From assembly GCF_934560975.1 (NCBI RefSeq), contig NZ_CAKTFO010000003.1, forward strand, positions 62,001-126,000: a DNA stretch of 64,000 bases. The letters run 5' to 3'. Both the position numbers and the translations under genes were made by a program. Each line of letters opens with the position of its first letter. Positions within the stretch are counted from its first letter, which is position 1. The notes under the pieces were generated by a model, which saw only the letters and a list, made by a program, of their open reading frames with translations, was not told the DNA's origin and ran no database searches. Shown piece by piece: positions 9,207 to 17,482 of the stretch. The stretch comes from an uncultured Sphingomonas sp. GTDB lineage: Bacteria > Pseudomonadota > Alphaproteobacteria > Sphingomonadales > Sphingomonadaceae.

Positions 9207-9779
9207 ATGCCGTTTCACAGCCTGGATGGGGCGGCACCCCGATGCGCCGACCCGGGCCGCGTCTACCTGGCGGAGGGGGCGCAGGTGATCGGGGACGTGC
9301 GGCTGGGGCTGGACGTGTCGATCTGGTTCAATGCGGTGGTTCGCGCGGACAATGACACGATCACGATCGGGGACCGCGCCAACATCCAGGACGGTGCGGT
9401 GGTGCATGCCGACCCGGGTGTTCCCACCCGCATCGGCACCGACGTGACGGTCGGCCACCGTGCGATCATCCATGGCGCGAGCGTGGGCGACGGCAGCCTG
9501 ATCGGCATGGGTGCGGTGCTGCTGAACGGGGCAACGGTGGGCGCGCAGTGCCTGGTGGGGGCCAACGCGCTGATCACGGAGGGCAAGCATTTTGCCGACG
9601 GCTCGCTGATCGTGGGTGCGCCCGCAAAGTGCGTGCGGGCGTTGACGGAGATGGAGATTGCGGGGCTCCGGCGCTCGGCCGACAGCTATGTGGCGAACGG
9701 CCACCGCTTTGCCGCGGGACTGCGCCGAGTGGACCCGGTGCCGTCCCCCGACATTGCCGATTTGCGCAGTGCGGAGTAA
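9207..9779 (+). CDS. Gamma-class carbonic anhydrase-like hexapeptide-repeat protein
   Basis: 190 residues of left-handed beta-helix hexapeptide repeats (VIGDVRLGLDVSIWFNAVVRADND, IGDRANIQDGAVVHADPG). The three zinc ligands of gamma-carbonic anhydrases are present: His67 in VVHAD, and His84 and His89 in GHRAIIHG. The family includes CaiE/PaaY-like proteins found beside CoA-thioester pathways as well as true carbonic anhydrases, so activity is not certain. It has no signal peptide and is cytoplasmic. The start at 9207 follows GGGGGAGAG; longer frames upstream lack family similarity. The GntR gene begins 6-9 bases after its stop, so the two are co-transcribed and probably autoregulated through site A. 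Confidence 0.85.
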   Translation: MPFHSLDGAAPRCADPGRVYLAEGAQVIGDVRLGLDVSIWFNAVVRADNDTITIGDRANIQDGAVVHADPGVPTRIGTDVTVGHRAIIHGASVGDGSLIGMGAVLLNGATVGAQCLVGANALITEGKHFADGSLIVGAPAKCVRALTEMEIAGLRRSADSYVANGHRFAAGLRRVDPVPSPDIADLRSAE

Positions 9780-9788
9780 CATGGCGTG

Positions 9789-10544
9789 ATGGCGAAAAAG
9801 GACATGGCGGCCGCTCCGCAGGGCGAGCGCGCGGCCACACGCAAGGGCGACCGGCACCAGGAAGCGGTGACGATGCTGCGCCGCATGATCCTGTCGGGCG
9901 AGCTTGCCCCCGGCGAACCGCTGCGCGAAGTGGCGTTGAGCGAGCAGTTCGGCACATCGCGCACGCCGGTGCGGGAGGCGTTGCGCACGCTGGCGGCGGA
10001 GGGGCTGGTGACCCTGCTGCCCAACCGCACCGTGCAGGTCAGCCACCTGGACGAGCAGGCGGCCTCCGAAGTTTTCACCGTGCTGGGCGCCCTGGAGTCG
10101 CTCGCCGCGCGGCTCGCCTGCGAACGGATGACGCCTGAACAGCTGGAGATCCTGTCCGAATTGCAGGACGACATGGCCAGCTATTTCGAGAGCCGGGACC
10201 GGCCGCGCTATCTTGAGGCCAACCGCATGATCCACGAGCTGATCGTGGAGGCCTCGGGTAATGCCTCGCTGATCCTGGCATGGCGGCTGCTGCTGCCGCG
10301 GGCGGAGCGGGCGCGGCACGTGAGCACGCTGGATCACGAACGCTGGGGCGCGGCATTCGAGGAGCACAAGAATATTCACCAGGCGCTGCTCGACCGCGAT
10401 TTGCCGCGGGTGACCGACCTGATGGAGGCGCATTTCGACAACGGCGCCACCAGCATCAAGAATGCCCACAAGCGCGCCCGGCGGGAGGAGCGGTCGCGCG
10501 CCTATCAGACCGCGCTCGGTACCGATCCCTCATCGGGCGACTGA
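9789..10544 (+). CDS. GntR family transcriptional regulator, FCD subfamily
   Basis: 251 residues. The N-terminal winged helix (about 25-90) has the GntR signature: AVTMLRRMILSGELAPGEPLREVALSEQFGTSRTPVREALRTLAAEGLV. The C-terminal part (about 95-225) is an all-helical FCD domain with the usual metal-site residues (NRMIHELIVE, HKNIHQALL, HFDN). FCD regulators bind small organic acids and mostly act as repressors of catabolic operons. Location makes it the likely regulator of the surrounding PQQ / MFS / CoA-transferase genes, all of whose promoter regions contain a TTGTATRC element. A GTG lies one codon earlier (9786). The 3' end overlaps the convergent MFS gene by 15 bases. Confidence 0.92.
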   Translation: MAKKDMAAAPQGERAATRKGDRHQEAVTMLRRMILSGELAPGEPLREVALSEQFGTSRTPVREALRTLAAEGLVTLLPNRTVQVSHLDEQAASEVFTVLGALESLAARLACERMTPEQLEILSELQDDMASYFESRDRPRYLEANRMIHELIVEASGNASLILAWRLLLPRAERARHVSTLDHERWGAAFEEHKNIHQALLDRDLPRVTDLMEAHFDNGATSIKNAHKRARREERSRAYQTALGTDPSSGD

Positions 10545-11861
10545 AGGCTCCTCCGTCCTCGTCTCCTCATACAGCACGCGCGAGGCATCGATGCGGAGGA
10601 ACAGGATGCCGCCGATCGCGGACAACGCCGCCAGCACGTACATCGCCATCGACCAGCCGCTCCAGTGCAGGATGTAGCCGGTGATCACGGCGGCCAGCGC
10701 ACCGCCGATATTGCCGAACGTGTTCATCACCGCGGACACGGAACCGGCGAACACGCCGCCGACGTCCAGTGTCAGCGCCCATGACACCCCCACGGTCAGT
10801 TCCAGCCCGAACACCGCCAGCGCGAACCAGCCGACGCTGGCGAGCGACGATCCGCTGAGCACCGCAACCGGGATCGCGACGGCCGCCAGCAGGAAACCGA
10901 CCACCGCGACCGAGCGCCGGGCGAATGTCACCCGGCCGGATCGGTGCAGCAGCCGGTCCGAAATCCACCCGCCGGCCACGTCTCCGATCACGCCGGCCAT
11001 CAGCGGCAGGCTGGCGAACAGGCCCATGCGCGCCAGGTCGAAGTCCCGCACCTCGCTGAGGTATTTGGGAAACCAGGTGAGAAAGATGTTGATGGAGTAG
11101 GCATAGCAGAAATACATGGCCGAGATCAGCCATAGCTGCGGGCTGGACAGGATGGCGCGCCACGGCACCTTGGCCTTGCCGGCACGTCCCGTTGCCTGGG
11201 GTGCGAGGGCGGAGGCGATCATATCCCGCTCTGCCGCGTTGGTGCCGGCATGCTGCTGCGGGCTGTCGCGATAGTAGACATACCAGATCGCGGCCCACAC
11301 CAGCCCCAAGGCGGCAAAGATCTGGAACGGCGCGCGCCAGCCGAAGTGCAGCATCAGCCACACGACCAGCACCGGCGTCAGCGCCGCCCCCAGCCTCGCG
11401 CCGGCATGGGTGACACCTTGGGCGAAGCCGCGCTCCGACGGCAGCATCCAGCGGCTGAGCGAGCGGGTGGCGTTGGGGAAGGCCCCCGCCTCGCCGCAAC
11501 CGAACAGGAAGCGGCAGGCGATGAGCGACCCCGCGCTCCAGGTTGCGGTAGTCAGCGCGGTGAAGCCGGACCACCACACGACCACGACGGTCAGCACCCG
11601 GCGCGGCCCGAAGCGGTCGCCAAGCCATCCGCCCGGTATCTGGAACAGGGCATAGCCGATCTGGAACACGCCCAGCACCCACCCCCATGTCCGATTGGAA
11701 ATGCCATATTCCTGTTGGATCAGCGGCCCGGTGACGGAGATCACCACCCGATCCATATAGGTGATCATGTAGGCCAGCACGGTCAGCCACAGGATCACAT
11801 GGCGGATGCGGGTGGGACGCAGCGTCGGGGCGGGCGCGTCCACCGCCGCGATCCCGCTCAT
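10530..11861 (-). CDS. MFS transporter, anion:cation symporter (ACS) type
   Basis: 443 residues with twelve predicted membrane helices. The loop 2-3 motif GGWLGDRFGPRR and the helix 1 segment YMITYMDRVVISV are typical of the ACS branch (hexuronate, galactonate, tartrate, phthalate and similar carriers), which import organic anions with protons. The start is the MSGIAAVD methionine, which overlaps the amidohydrolase stop by four bases (ATGA), so the two are translationally coupled. Proximity to an FCD-type regulator suggests the cargo is the organic acid formed by the periplasmic oxidases nearby (inference). The gene ends 15 bases inside the convergent GntR gene. Confidence 0.9.
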   Translation of the reverse strand: MSGIAAVDAPAPTLRPTRIRHVILWLTVLAYMITYMDRVVISVTGPLIQQEYGISNRTWGWVLGVFQIGYALFQIPGGWLGDRFGPRRVLTVVVVWWSGFTALTTATWSAGSLIACRFLFGCGEAGAFPNATRSLSRWMLPSERGFAQGVTHAGARLGAALTPVLVVWLMLHFGWRAPFQIFAALGLVWAAIWYVYYRDSPQQHAGTNAAERDMIASALAPQATGRAGKAKVPWRAILSSPQLWLISAMYFCYAYSINIFLTWFPKYLSEVRDFDLARMGLFASLPLMAGVIGDVAGGWISDRLLHRSGRVTFARRSVAVVGFLLAAVAIPVAVLSGSSLASVGWFALAVFGLELTVGVSWALTLDVGGVFAGSVSAVMNTFGNIGGALAAVITGYILHWSGWSMAMYVLAALSAIGGILFLRIDASRVLYEETRTEEPSVAR

Positions 11862-13192
11862 CGGACCGAGGGAACCCGATTGCCGCCGATATAGACGACG
11901 GCAATCTTGCGGCTGTTGAGGATGTTCCGGGTCGGATCGGCGTTCAGCACGACGAAATCCGCCAGTCGCCCCGCCTGGATCAGCCCGCGATCCCCCGTGC
12001 CGAGCCATTCGGCCGATCGGCCGGTGGCGGCGGCGATCGCCTCTGACGGCGTGAAGCCGGCTTTCACCAGCTGTTCCAGCTCCCAATGTTCGGAATAGCC
12101 GGGCAGTCGGCCTGGCGGACCGGCATCGGTGCCGAAGCCATATTTCACCCCGGCCTGTGCCAGCGCGCGTTCATTGTCGCGCGCCTGTTCGTCGATCTGC
12201 GGCAGGGACGGGAAGATGCGGGAACCGGCCACCGTCTTTTCGCGCTCGGGGCTTTCCAGCCCGGTGATGGTCGCGGGGTCCGCCGCCTGGCGGAAGAAGG
12301 GGTCGGCCGTGCGCGGATTGTCCCGCGCAAAGGCATAGACGGCCGCTTCCCGGCTGAGCGTTCCCGCACCTTGCCACACGCCGCGCGCCTTCATCGCGGA
12401 GATCAGCTCCGTATCGACCGGCTTGTCGCGGACGCTGTGCATGAAGCCGTCGATACCCTGCGCCACCAGCACCTTGGCATCCGCCAGGTAGAAGACGTGG
12501 GCGAGCGCGCGCTTGCCGTTGCGATGGGCGGCATCAATGATCGCCTTGCTGATCGGATAAGGCATTTTCGGCATGGCGCCCAGTTCGTCGTCCATCCACA
12601 GCTTGATGTAATCGACGCCCTTGGCGGACTGCGCATCGACCTCGGCGGTGGCTTCCTCGGGCGTGGCGACCGGGTGATTGATGCCCGGCACACCACCATA
12701 GCCGCCTTTGAACACCAGGCCTTGGCCGGCCGTCAGCACGCGGGTCACCGATTGCGGACCCGTCCGCCCCGCATCACGGATCGGCAGGATGCTGTCCTTG
12801 TCGGTGCCCATCGACTGCACGGTGGTGACACCGAAAGCGGCATAGGTTTGCAGATCCCGGCGCACGCTGTCCGGCGTGAAATAGTCGGCCTTCTGGTCGA
12901 GGTCGCGCACCGTGCCGATGTGGACATGCAGGTCGATGATGCCCGGCATGACATATTTGCCGGAAAGATCGACGGTGGACGCGCCCGCCGTCCTGGGCGC
13001 CTTGCCGGCCGGGCCGACCCAGCGGATCTTGGCAGCGTCCACGATCATCGCGGCGGCCGGCATCGGCTTGCCCCCGCTGCCGTCGATCAGGGTGAAGTTG
13101 GTATATAGCACCGGCGCCGCGCCCGCGCTGCCGACGCACAAGCCCGCCAGCGCCGCTATCGTGCCGCGTGCCAGCCCTTTGATCCTTGCCAC
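11858..13192 (-). CDS. Exported metal-dependent amidohydrolase
   Basis: 444 residues. A signal peptide (GTIAALAGLCVGSAGAA) is followed by the composite amidohydrolase fold. Metal ligands can be read: HVH in GIIDLHVHIGT, the carboxylated lysine position in YIKLW, His in LAHVFYLAD and FMHSVRD, and Asp in GFGTDAG. The closest family is the imidazolonepropionase/prolidase-like group, members of which hydrolyse cyclic amides, peptides or lactones. The start is a GTG at 13192 with GGGAGAGG upstream. It leads a two-gene unit with the MFS porter and is divergent from the first PQQ dehydrogenase, with operator site B between. Its periplasmic location puts it with the PQQ enzymes rather than with cytoplasmic catabolism. 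Confidence 0.85.
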   Translation of the reverse strand: MARIKGLARGTIAALAGLCVGSAGAAPVLYTNFTLIDGSGGKPMPAAAMIVDAAKIRWVGPAGKAPRTAGASTVDLSGKYVMPGIIDLHVHIGTVRDLDQKADYFTPDSVRRDLQTYAAFGVTTVQSMGTDKDSILPIRDAGRTGPQSVTRVLTAGQGLVFKGGYGGVPGINHPVATPEEATAEVDAQSAKGVDYIKLWMDDELGAMPKMPYPISKAIIDAAHRNGKRALAHVFYLADAKVLVAQGIDGFMHSVRDKPVDTELISAMKARGVWQGAGTLSREAAVYAFARDNPRTADPFFRQAADPATITGLESPEREKTVAGSRIFPSLPQIDEQARDNERALAQAGVKYGFGTDAGPPGRLPGYSEHWELEQLVKAGFTPSEAIAAATGRSAEWLGTGDRGLIQAGRLADFVVLNADPTRNILNSRKIAVVYIGGNRVPSVR

Positions 13193-13305
13193 AGCCGCCT
13201 CTCCCTCTCGGTCTTTGCCCCATCCTTGCAGGATGGATGCCGGCCCGCCAGTCGCCCCGGCTCTGCGGCCGGTAGCGTCATCGTCTGTGTGCAGGGAATC
13301 GTTGA

Positions 13306-13332
13306 TGTATGCAATCCATCCTGATTGTATGC
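13306..13332. promoter_or_regulatory. Cluster operator site B (TGTATGC direct repeats, 20 bp apart)
   Basis: TGTATGC occurs at 13306-13312 and again at 13326-13332, exactly 20 bp apart; the second is ATTGTATGC. The pair lies in the divergent gap between the amidohydrolase-MFS unit and the first PQQ dehydrogenase, about 30 bases before the latter's start. The core is the one shared with sites A, C and D. Confidence 0.55.
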
Positions 13333-13360
13333 CTAAACAAAAGGATGTGGGTGAGGACAT

Positions 13361-15553
13361 ATGGCAAGGTGGGCGGGGGCGGCCGTGATCGCGCTGGTCG
13401 TGACGGTGGCGGGAGCATCGGCGATGCCGACCCTTCCCGATGGAGATTGGTGGAGCTTCGGCCGGGATGAAGGGGGCGGCCGTTTTTCTCCGCTGGCCGA
13501 GATAAAGCCGGCCAACGTCGCCCGGTTGCTGCCTATATGGACGTTTGAACTGAAGCCTGCGGACAGCGCCGGCACCCGGTTGCTGGTCAGCAACACGACG
13601 CCGCTGGCTGTTGGAGGCACACTCTACCTCGCAAGTCCTTATGGTCGGGTGGTGGCGCTGGATGGCGACAGCGGTGCGCTGCGCTGGAGCTTCGCCTTGG
13701 CCGATGGCGATGCAATTGCGGGCCGGGGGATGGACTATTGGCCCGGCGATGCGCGTACCGGCGCGCGCCTGTTCTTTGGCACGCGATCCGGGCGGCTGCT
13801 GGCGCTCGATCCGCTGACCGGCCGGCCGCCGGCGGGGTTCACCCCGATCGACCTGAGGACGGCCGAGGTGATGAACGGCACCAATGGCGGCGGTTATCCC
13901 GCCGGCTATGCCTATCAGGTCAACAGTGCGCCCGTTCTGTATCGCGACGTGCTGATCACCGGCGCGCGCCTGCAGGAATCGCCGGCGCAGGGGCCGGCGG
14001 GAGACATTCGCGGTTGGGACGCACGGACCGGGCGATTGCTGTGGACCTTTCACTCCGTGCCCCAGCCCAGCGAGCGGTTCCACGAGACATGGGGCAGGGG
14101 GTGGAAGCGCCGATCCGGCGTCAACGCGTGGAGCGCCCTGTCGGTCGATGCAAAGCGCGGCATCGTCTATGTGCCGTTCGGCGCGCCGGCTTACGACCGG
14201 ATCGGGGCGGACCGGCCGGGCGCCAACCTGTTCTCCAGCTCTCTGGTGGCGCTGGATGCGCGGACGGGGCGCTACTTGTGGCATTACCAGACCGTCCATC
14301 ACGACATCTGGGACCTGGACATGCCGACCCAGCCGACCCTGATGGACGTGCGCCGCAACGGCCGCATCATTCCGGCGGTGGTGGCGATGAACAAGTCGGG
14401 CTATCTGTTCATCCTTGATCGGGTGACGGGTAAACCGATCTTTCCGGTCAGGGAAACGCCCGTACCGCCAAGCTCCATTGCGGGCGAGCGGGCGTGGCCG
14501 ACGCAGCCGATTCCTGTCGCACCCGCGCCCTTGATCCGGCAGGCGATGACCGCCGCCGACCTGGCCGACCTGACGCCCGAACATCGGGCTTTCTGCCAGG
14601 CGCGCGTCGTGGACGAACATGCCACCTTCGCCGTCCCCTTCGAGCCGCTGCGCAGCGACCATCCGGTGATCCGCGTTCCCGGCAGCGGCGGCGGGCCGAA
14701 CTGGGGCGGGGGCGCCTATGACCGCAAGCGCGGGCTCTACATCATCAACACCAGCGAACTGCCCAGCGTCGAGCAGATGGGGCAGGACGCACAGGGCAAC
14801 TGGTACAATGTCGCGCCGCAGCCGATGTGGTTCGGCATGGGCGGCACCCGCATGCCGTGCCAGCGGCCGCCCTGGGGTACGCTGAGCGCGGTAGACGTGC
14901 GCGAAGGGCGGATCGCCTGGCAGGTGCCGCTGGGCGTGACCGACAGCTTGCCCGAAGCCTTGAGGGACACAGGGCGGCCCAATGTCGGCGGGCCGCTCGC
15001 CACCGCCAGCGGGTTGGTGTTCATCGGTGCGTCCGACGATGCACGCTTTCGTGCGTTTGATGCGGGATCGGGCAGGATCCTGTGGACCTTCCGGCTGGGC
15101 GCGTCGGCCCATGCCACCCCGATCAGCTATCGCGGGCGGAGCGGTCGCCAATATGTCGCGATCATCTCGGCCGGCGGATCGTTCTTGGGGAGCGCCAACA
15201 CCGCCAGCCGGCTGGTTGCCTTTGCCCTGCCGCGCCCCGGCGAGACCGGCGTGGCCGCCGCCGCCACGGCCTCACAGCCGGCCGTGCGCGATGCGCCTCC
15301 GCCGACGGTCGCCGCCGCGCCAACCCCCGGCCCAATTGTCCGCTCCGGGGAGTTCGCACCTGGGTCGGAGCGGCCGTTCGTGCAACAGGCCTGCACCGCC
15401 TGCCATGTCGCGGCGCAGGTCACCAATCAGCGCAAGTCGCGGGCGGATTGGTCGGCCACGGTCGAAAAGATGGTCGGGTTCGGCGCGCAGGTGCCCGATG
15501 CCGAGTTCGACCGCGTGGTCGACTATCTTGCCCGCAACTATCCGGCTGGCTGA
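13361..15553 (+). CDS. PQQ-dependent dehydrogenase with C-terminal haem c segment (quinohaemoprotein)
   Basis: 730 residues. A signal peptide (AAVIALVVTVAGASA) precedes an eight-bladed PQQ propeller with tryptophan-docking repeats (ALDGDSGALRWSF, LDARTGRYLWHYQTVHHDIWDLDMP, FDAGSGRILWTFRLG). The HHDIWDLD region matches the glucose/quinate dehydrogenase type. After a Pro/Ala-rich linker (about 630-670) comes a short haem c segment with C678-T-A-C681-H682 and a possible axial Met704. The haem segment is only about 60 residues, shorter than a usual class I domain. The enzyme should oxidise an alcohol, sugar or polyol in the periplasm and pass electrons through its own haem. RBS is GAGGA before ATG 13361. 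The 3' end overlaps the convergent FMN oxidase gene by 16 bases. Confidence 0.88.
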   Translation: MARWAGAAVIALVVTVAGASAMPTLPDGDWWSFGRDEGGGRFSPLAEIKPANVARLLPIWTFELKPADSAGTRLLVSNTTPLAVGGTLYLASPYGRVVALDGDSGALRWSFALADGDAIAGRGMDYWPGDARTGARLFFGTRSGRLLALDPLTGRPPAGFTPIDLRTAEVMNGTNGGGYPAGYAYQVNSAPVLYRDVLITGARLQESPAQGPAGDIRGWDARTGRLLWTFHSVPQPSERFHETWGRGWKRRSGVNAWSALSVDAKRGIVYVPFGAPAYDRIGADRPGANLFSSSLVALDARTGRYLWHYQTVHHDIWDLDMPTQPTLMDVRRNGRIIPAVVAMNKSGYLFILDRVTGKPIFPVRETPVPPSSIAGERAWPTQPIPVAPAPLIRQAMTAADLADLTPEHRAFCQARVVDEHATFAVPFEPLRSDHPVIRVPGSGGGPNWGGGAYDRKRGLYIINTSELPSVEQMGQDAQGNWYNVAPQPMWFGMGGTRMPCQRPPWGTLSAVDVREGRIAWQVPLGVTDSLPEALRDTGRPNVGGPLATASGLVFIGASDDARFRAFDAGSGRILWTFRLGASAHATPISYRGRSGRQYVAIISAGGSFLGSANTASRLVAFALPRPGETGVAAAATASQPAVRDAPPPTVAAAPTPGPIVRSGEFAPGSERPFVQQACTACHVAAQVTNQRKSRADWSATVEKMVGFGAQVPDAEFDRVVDYLARNYPAG

Positions 15554-16695
15554 CCGGCGGCGAGCACGTCCGCAGTCACCCCCGCCACGTCCCGCTGGCC
15601 GGTCAGCGCCATCGCCACCGCCAGTTCATGGCGCATCAGCTCCAGCATCCGCGTCACGCCGGCGCCGCCCTGCGCGGCCAGCGCAAAGGCCCATCCCCTC
15701 CCGAGCAGCACGCCCCTGGCACCGCATGCGATCGCGCGGAGGATGTCCACGCCCGATCGGATGCCGCCGTCCATCAGCACGTCCGCGCGGCTTCCCACGG
15801 CGGTCACCACCGCCGGCAGCGCGGCGATGGCGGAGGGCGCGCCGTCCAGCTGCCGCCCGCCATGATTGGACACGATGATCGTCTCCGCCCCGGCGGTGCA
15901 GGCGTCGCGCGCATCGGCCGCGTCCAATATGCCCTTGATCGCCAGCCGTCCGCGCCAGTGCTGGCGCAACCAGTCGAGGTCCGACCAGGTGATGGACGCG
16001 TCGAAATTGCGCCCCACCCAGGCGGTGAACTGCGCCAGGCCGGCCCCCTCCGGCATGCGCGGCGCGAAATTGCCGAGCGTATGCGGCCGCCCGTTGATGC
16101 CGACATCCCACGCCCAGGCGGGATGACGTGCAATCTCCAACCCGCGTTGCAGCCGCGCGGCCAACCCCTGCTGCCCCGTCAGGCTGCTCCGCACGTCGCG
16201 ACGGCGCGGGCTGTGCACGATCAGGTCGACGGTCAGCACCAGGGTTTCGACGCCCAGCGCGGCCGTGCGCGCCAGCAGGTCAGCCATGAACGGCCGATCC
16301 TTGATCATGTAGAGCTGCAGGATCGGCGGGACAGGGCTGCCGCCCGCCACCTCCTCGATCCCGCAGCAGGCGGAGGAGGAGAGGATGAACGGAATGCCCG
16401 CCATGTGCGCCGCTCGGGCCGCCTGTACCTCCCCACGCCTGGCGTACAGACCGGCCAGACCGATCGGGGCGAGCGCCACCGGCATCGACACCGGTTGCCC
16501 CAGCAAGGTGGTGGCGAGGCTGATGTCGGTCACGTCGCGCATCACCCGCTGTCGCAGCTTCAGCCGTTGCAGGTCCTCCCCATTGGCCCGCAGCGTTTCC
16601 TCCGCATAGGAGCCGCCGTCGATATATTCGAACAGGAAACGCGGCAGCCGCCTGCGCGCCAGTTCGCGAAAGTCGTCGATCGACGCGGGCGTCAC
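15538..16695 (-). CDS. FMN-dependent alpha-hydroxyacid dehydrogenase/oxidase
   Basis: 385 residues with the glycolate oxidase/L-lactate dehydrogenase fold. Visible active-site elements are FLFEYIDGGSY (substrate Tyr), APIGLAGL, LQLYMIKDR, LTVD, IVSNHGGRQLDG (catalytic His and Arg) and DGGIRSGVDILRA. It oxidises a 2-hydroxyacid to the 2-oxoacid. The start is GTG 16695 with AGGGA upstream; the frame extends further but without similarity. It begins 10 bases after the hydratase stop and is third in the CoA-transferase - hydratase - oxidase unit. A close paralogue is encoded at 35081; both share RRRLPxFLFEYIDGGSYAE. In this context the substrate may be a hydroxyacid released after hydration of a CoA ester, which is inference. 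Confidence 0.88.
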   Translation of the reverse strand: MTPASIDDFRELARRRLPRFLFEYIDGGSYAEETLRANGEDLQRLKLRQRVMRDVTDISLATTLLGQPVSMPVALAPIGLAGLYARRGEVQAARAAHMAGIPFILSSSACCGIEEVAGGSPVPPILQLYMIKDRPFMADLLARTAALGVETLVLTVDLIVHSPRRRDVRSSLTGQQGLAARLQRGLEIARHPAWAWDVGINGRPHTLGNFAPRMPEGAGLAQFTAWVGRNFDASITWSDLDWLRQHWRGRLAIKGILDAADARDACTAGAETIIVSNHGGRQLDGAPSAIAALPAVVTAVGSRADVLMDGGIRSGVDILRAIACGARGVLLGRGWAFALAAQGGAGVTRMLELMRHELAVAMALTGQRDVAGVTADVLAAGQPAG

Positions 16696-16705
16696 GCGCC
16701 GGTCC

Positions 16706-17482
16706 CTATCGTCCGCGCCATGCCGGCTGTTCCTTGGCCAGGAAACTGCGCACGCCCTCGGCAAAGTCCGCGCTGCCATAGATACGTGCGATCAGGTCCG
16801 CCATGTCGGGCAGGTCGGTGTATGAGAGGCGGCGCATCGCTTCCTTGCTGACCGCCATGGTCAAGGGCGCATGGGTCAGCAGCCGGTCGATCAAGGCGGC
16901 AACGGTGTCATCCAGTTCGGCAGGATCCACCAGCGCGTTGATCAGGCCGAGCGCCTGCATCTCCCCGCCGGTGATGATCTCCGCGCCAAGCAGCATGCGT
17001 TTGGCGATGGCGACCCCGGCATGGTGCATCAGGCGAGCATAGCCCCGCTCTGATAGGCAGTTGCCGATCGTGCGCGCCAAAGGTGACCCGAAGCGCGCGC
17101 CTATCGCCGCCACCCGAAAGTCGCACGCGAACGACAAGGCCAGGCCGCCGCCCACCGCCCATCCGTCGATGATGGCGATCGTGGGCTGGGGCAGCGCCTC
17201 CACCGCGCCGACGTAGGAGTCCATTTCGGCCTCGTAGGCGACGCCTTGTTCGCCATTGGTGAAGGACTGGAAGCCGGCAATGTCGGTGCCCGACACGAAC
17301 GCCTTGCCGCCCGCCCCACGTAGCGTCACCACCCGCACGTCCGGATCGGCGGCGACGCGGGCGCAGACTTCGCCCAGTTCGCGCCACATGTCCCAGGTCA
17401 GGGCGTTATAGGCCGCCGGCCGATCAAACAGGATGCGGCCGACCGCGCCCTGCTTGTCGTAGCGGGTCCGCCCTTCGCTCAT
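16706..17482 (-). CDS. Enoyl-CoA hydratase/isomerase family protein
   Basis: 258 residues with the crotonase fold. Family segments are ILFDRPAAYNAL, the oxyanion-hole stretch GGKAFVSGTDIAGF, and IAIIDGWAVGGGLALSFACDFRVA. The usual second catalytic glutamate region (here GSPLARTIGNCLSERGYARL) differs from classical hydratases, so isomerase, hydrolase or retro-aldol activity is possible. Its ATG overlaps the CoA-transferase stop by four bases (ATGA), so the two products are made together and the hydratase probably acts on the CoA ester formed by the transferase. Confidence 0.88.
   Translation of the reverse strand: MSEGRTRYDKQGAVGRILFDRPAAYNALTWDMWRELGEVCARVAADPDVRVVTLRGAGGKAFVSGTDIAGFQSFTNGEQGVAYEAEMDSYVGAVEALPQPTIAIIDGWAVGGGLALSFACDFRVAAIGARFGSPLARTIGNCLSERGYARLMHHAGVAIAKRMLLGAEIITGGEMQALGLINALVDPAELDDTVAALIDRLLTHAPLTMAVSKEAMRRLSYTDLPDMADLIARIYGSADFAEGVRSFLAKEQPAWRGR

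Noticed and set aside
13193..15151. N-terminal extension of the amidohydrolase frame over 650 codons
   Set aside because: It lies antisense to the PQQ dehydrogenase; the real protein starts at GTG 13192 with a ribosome site and signal peptide.
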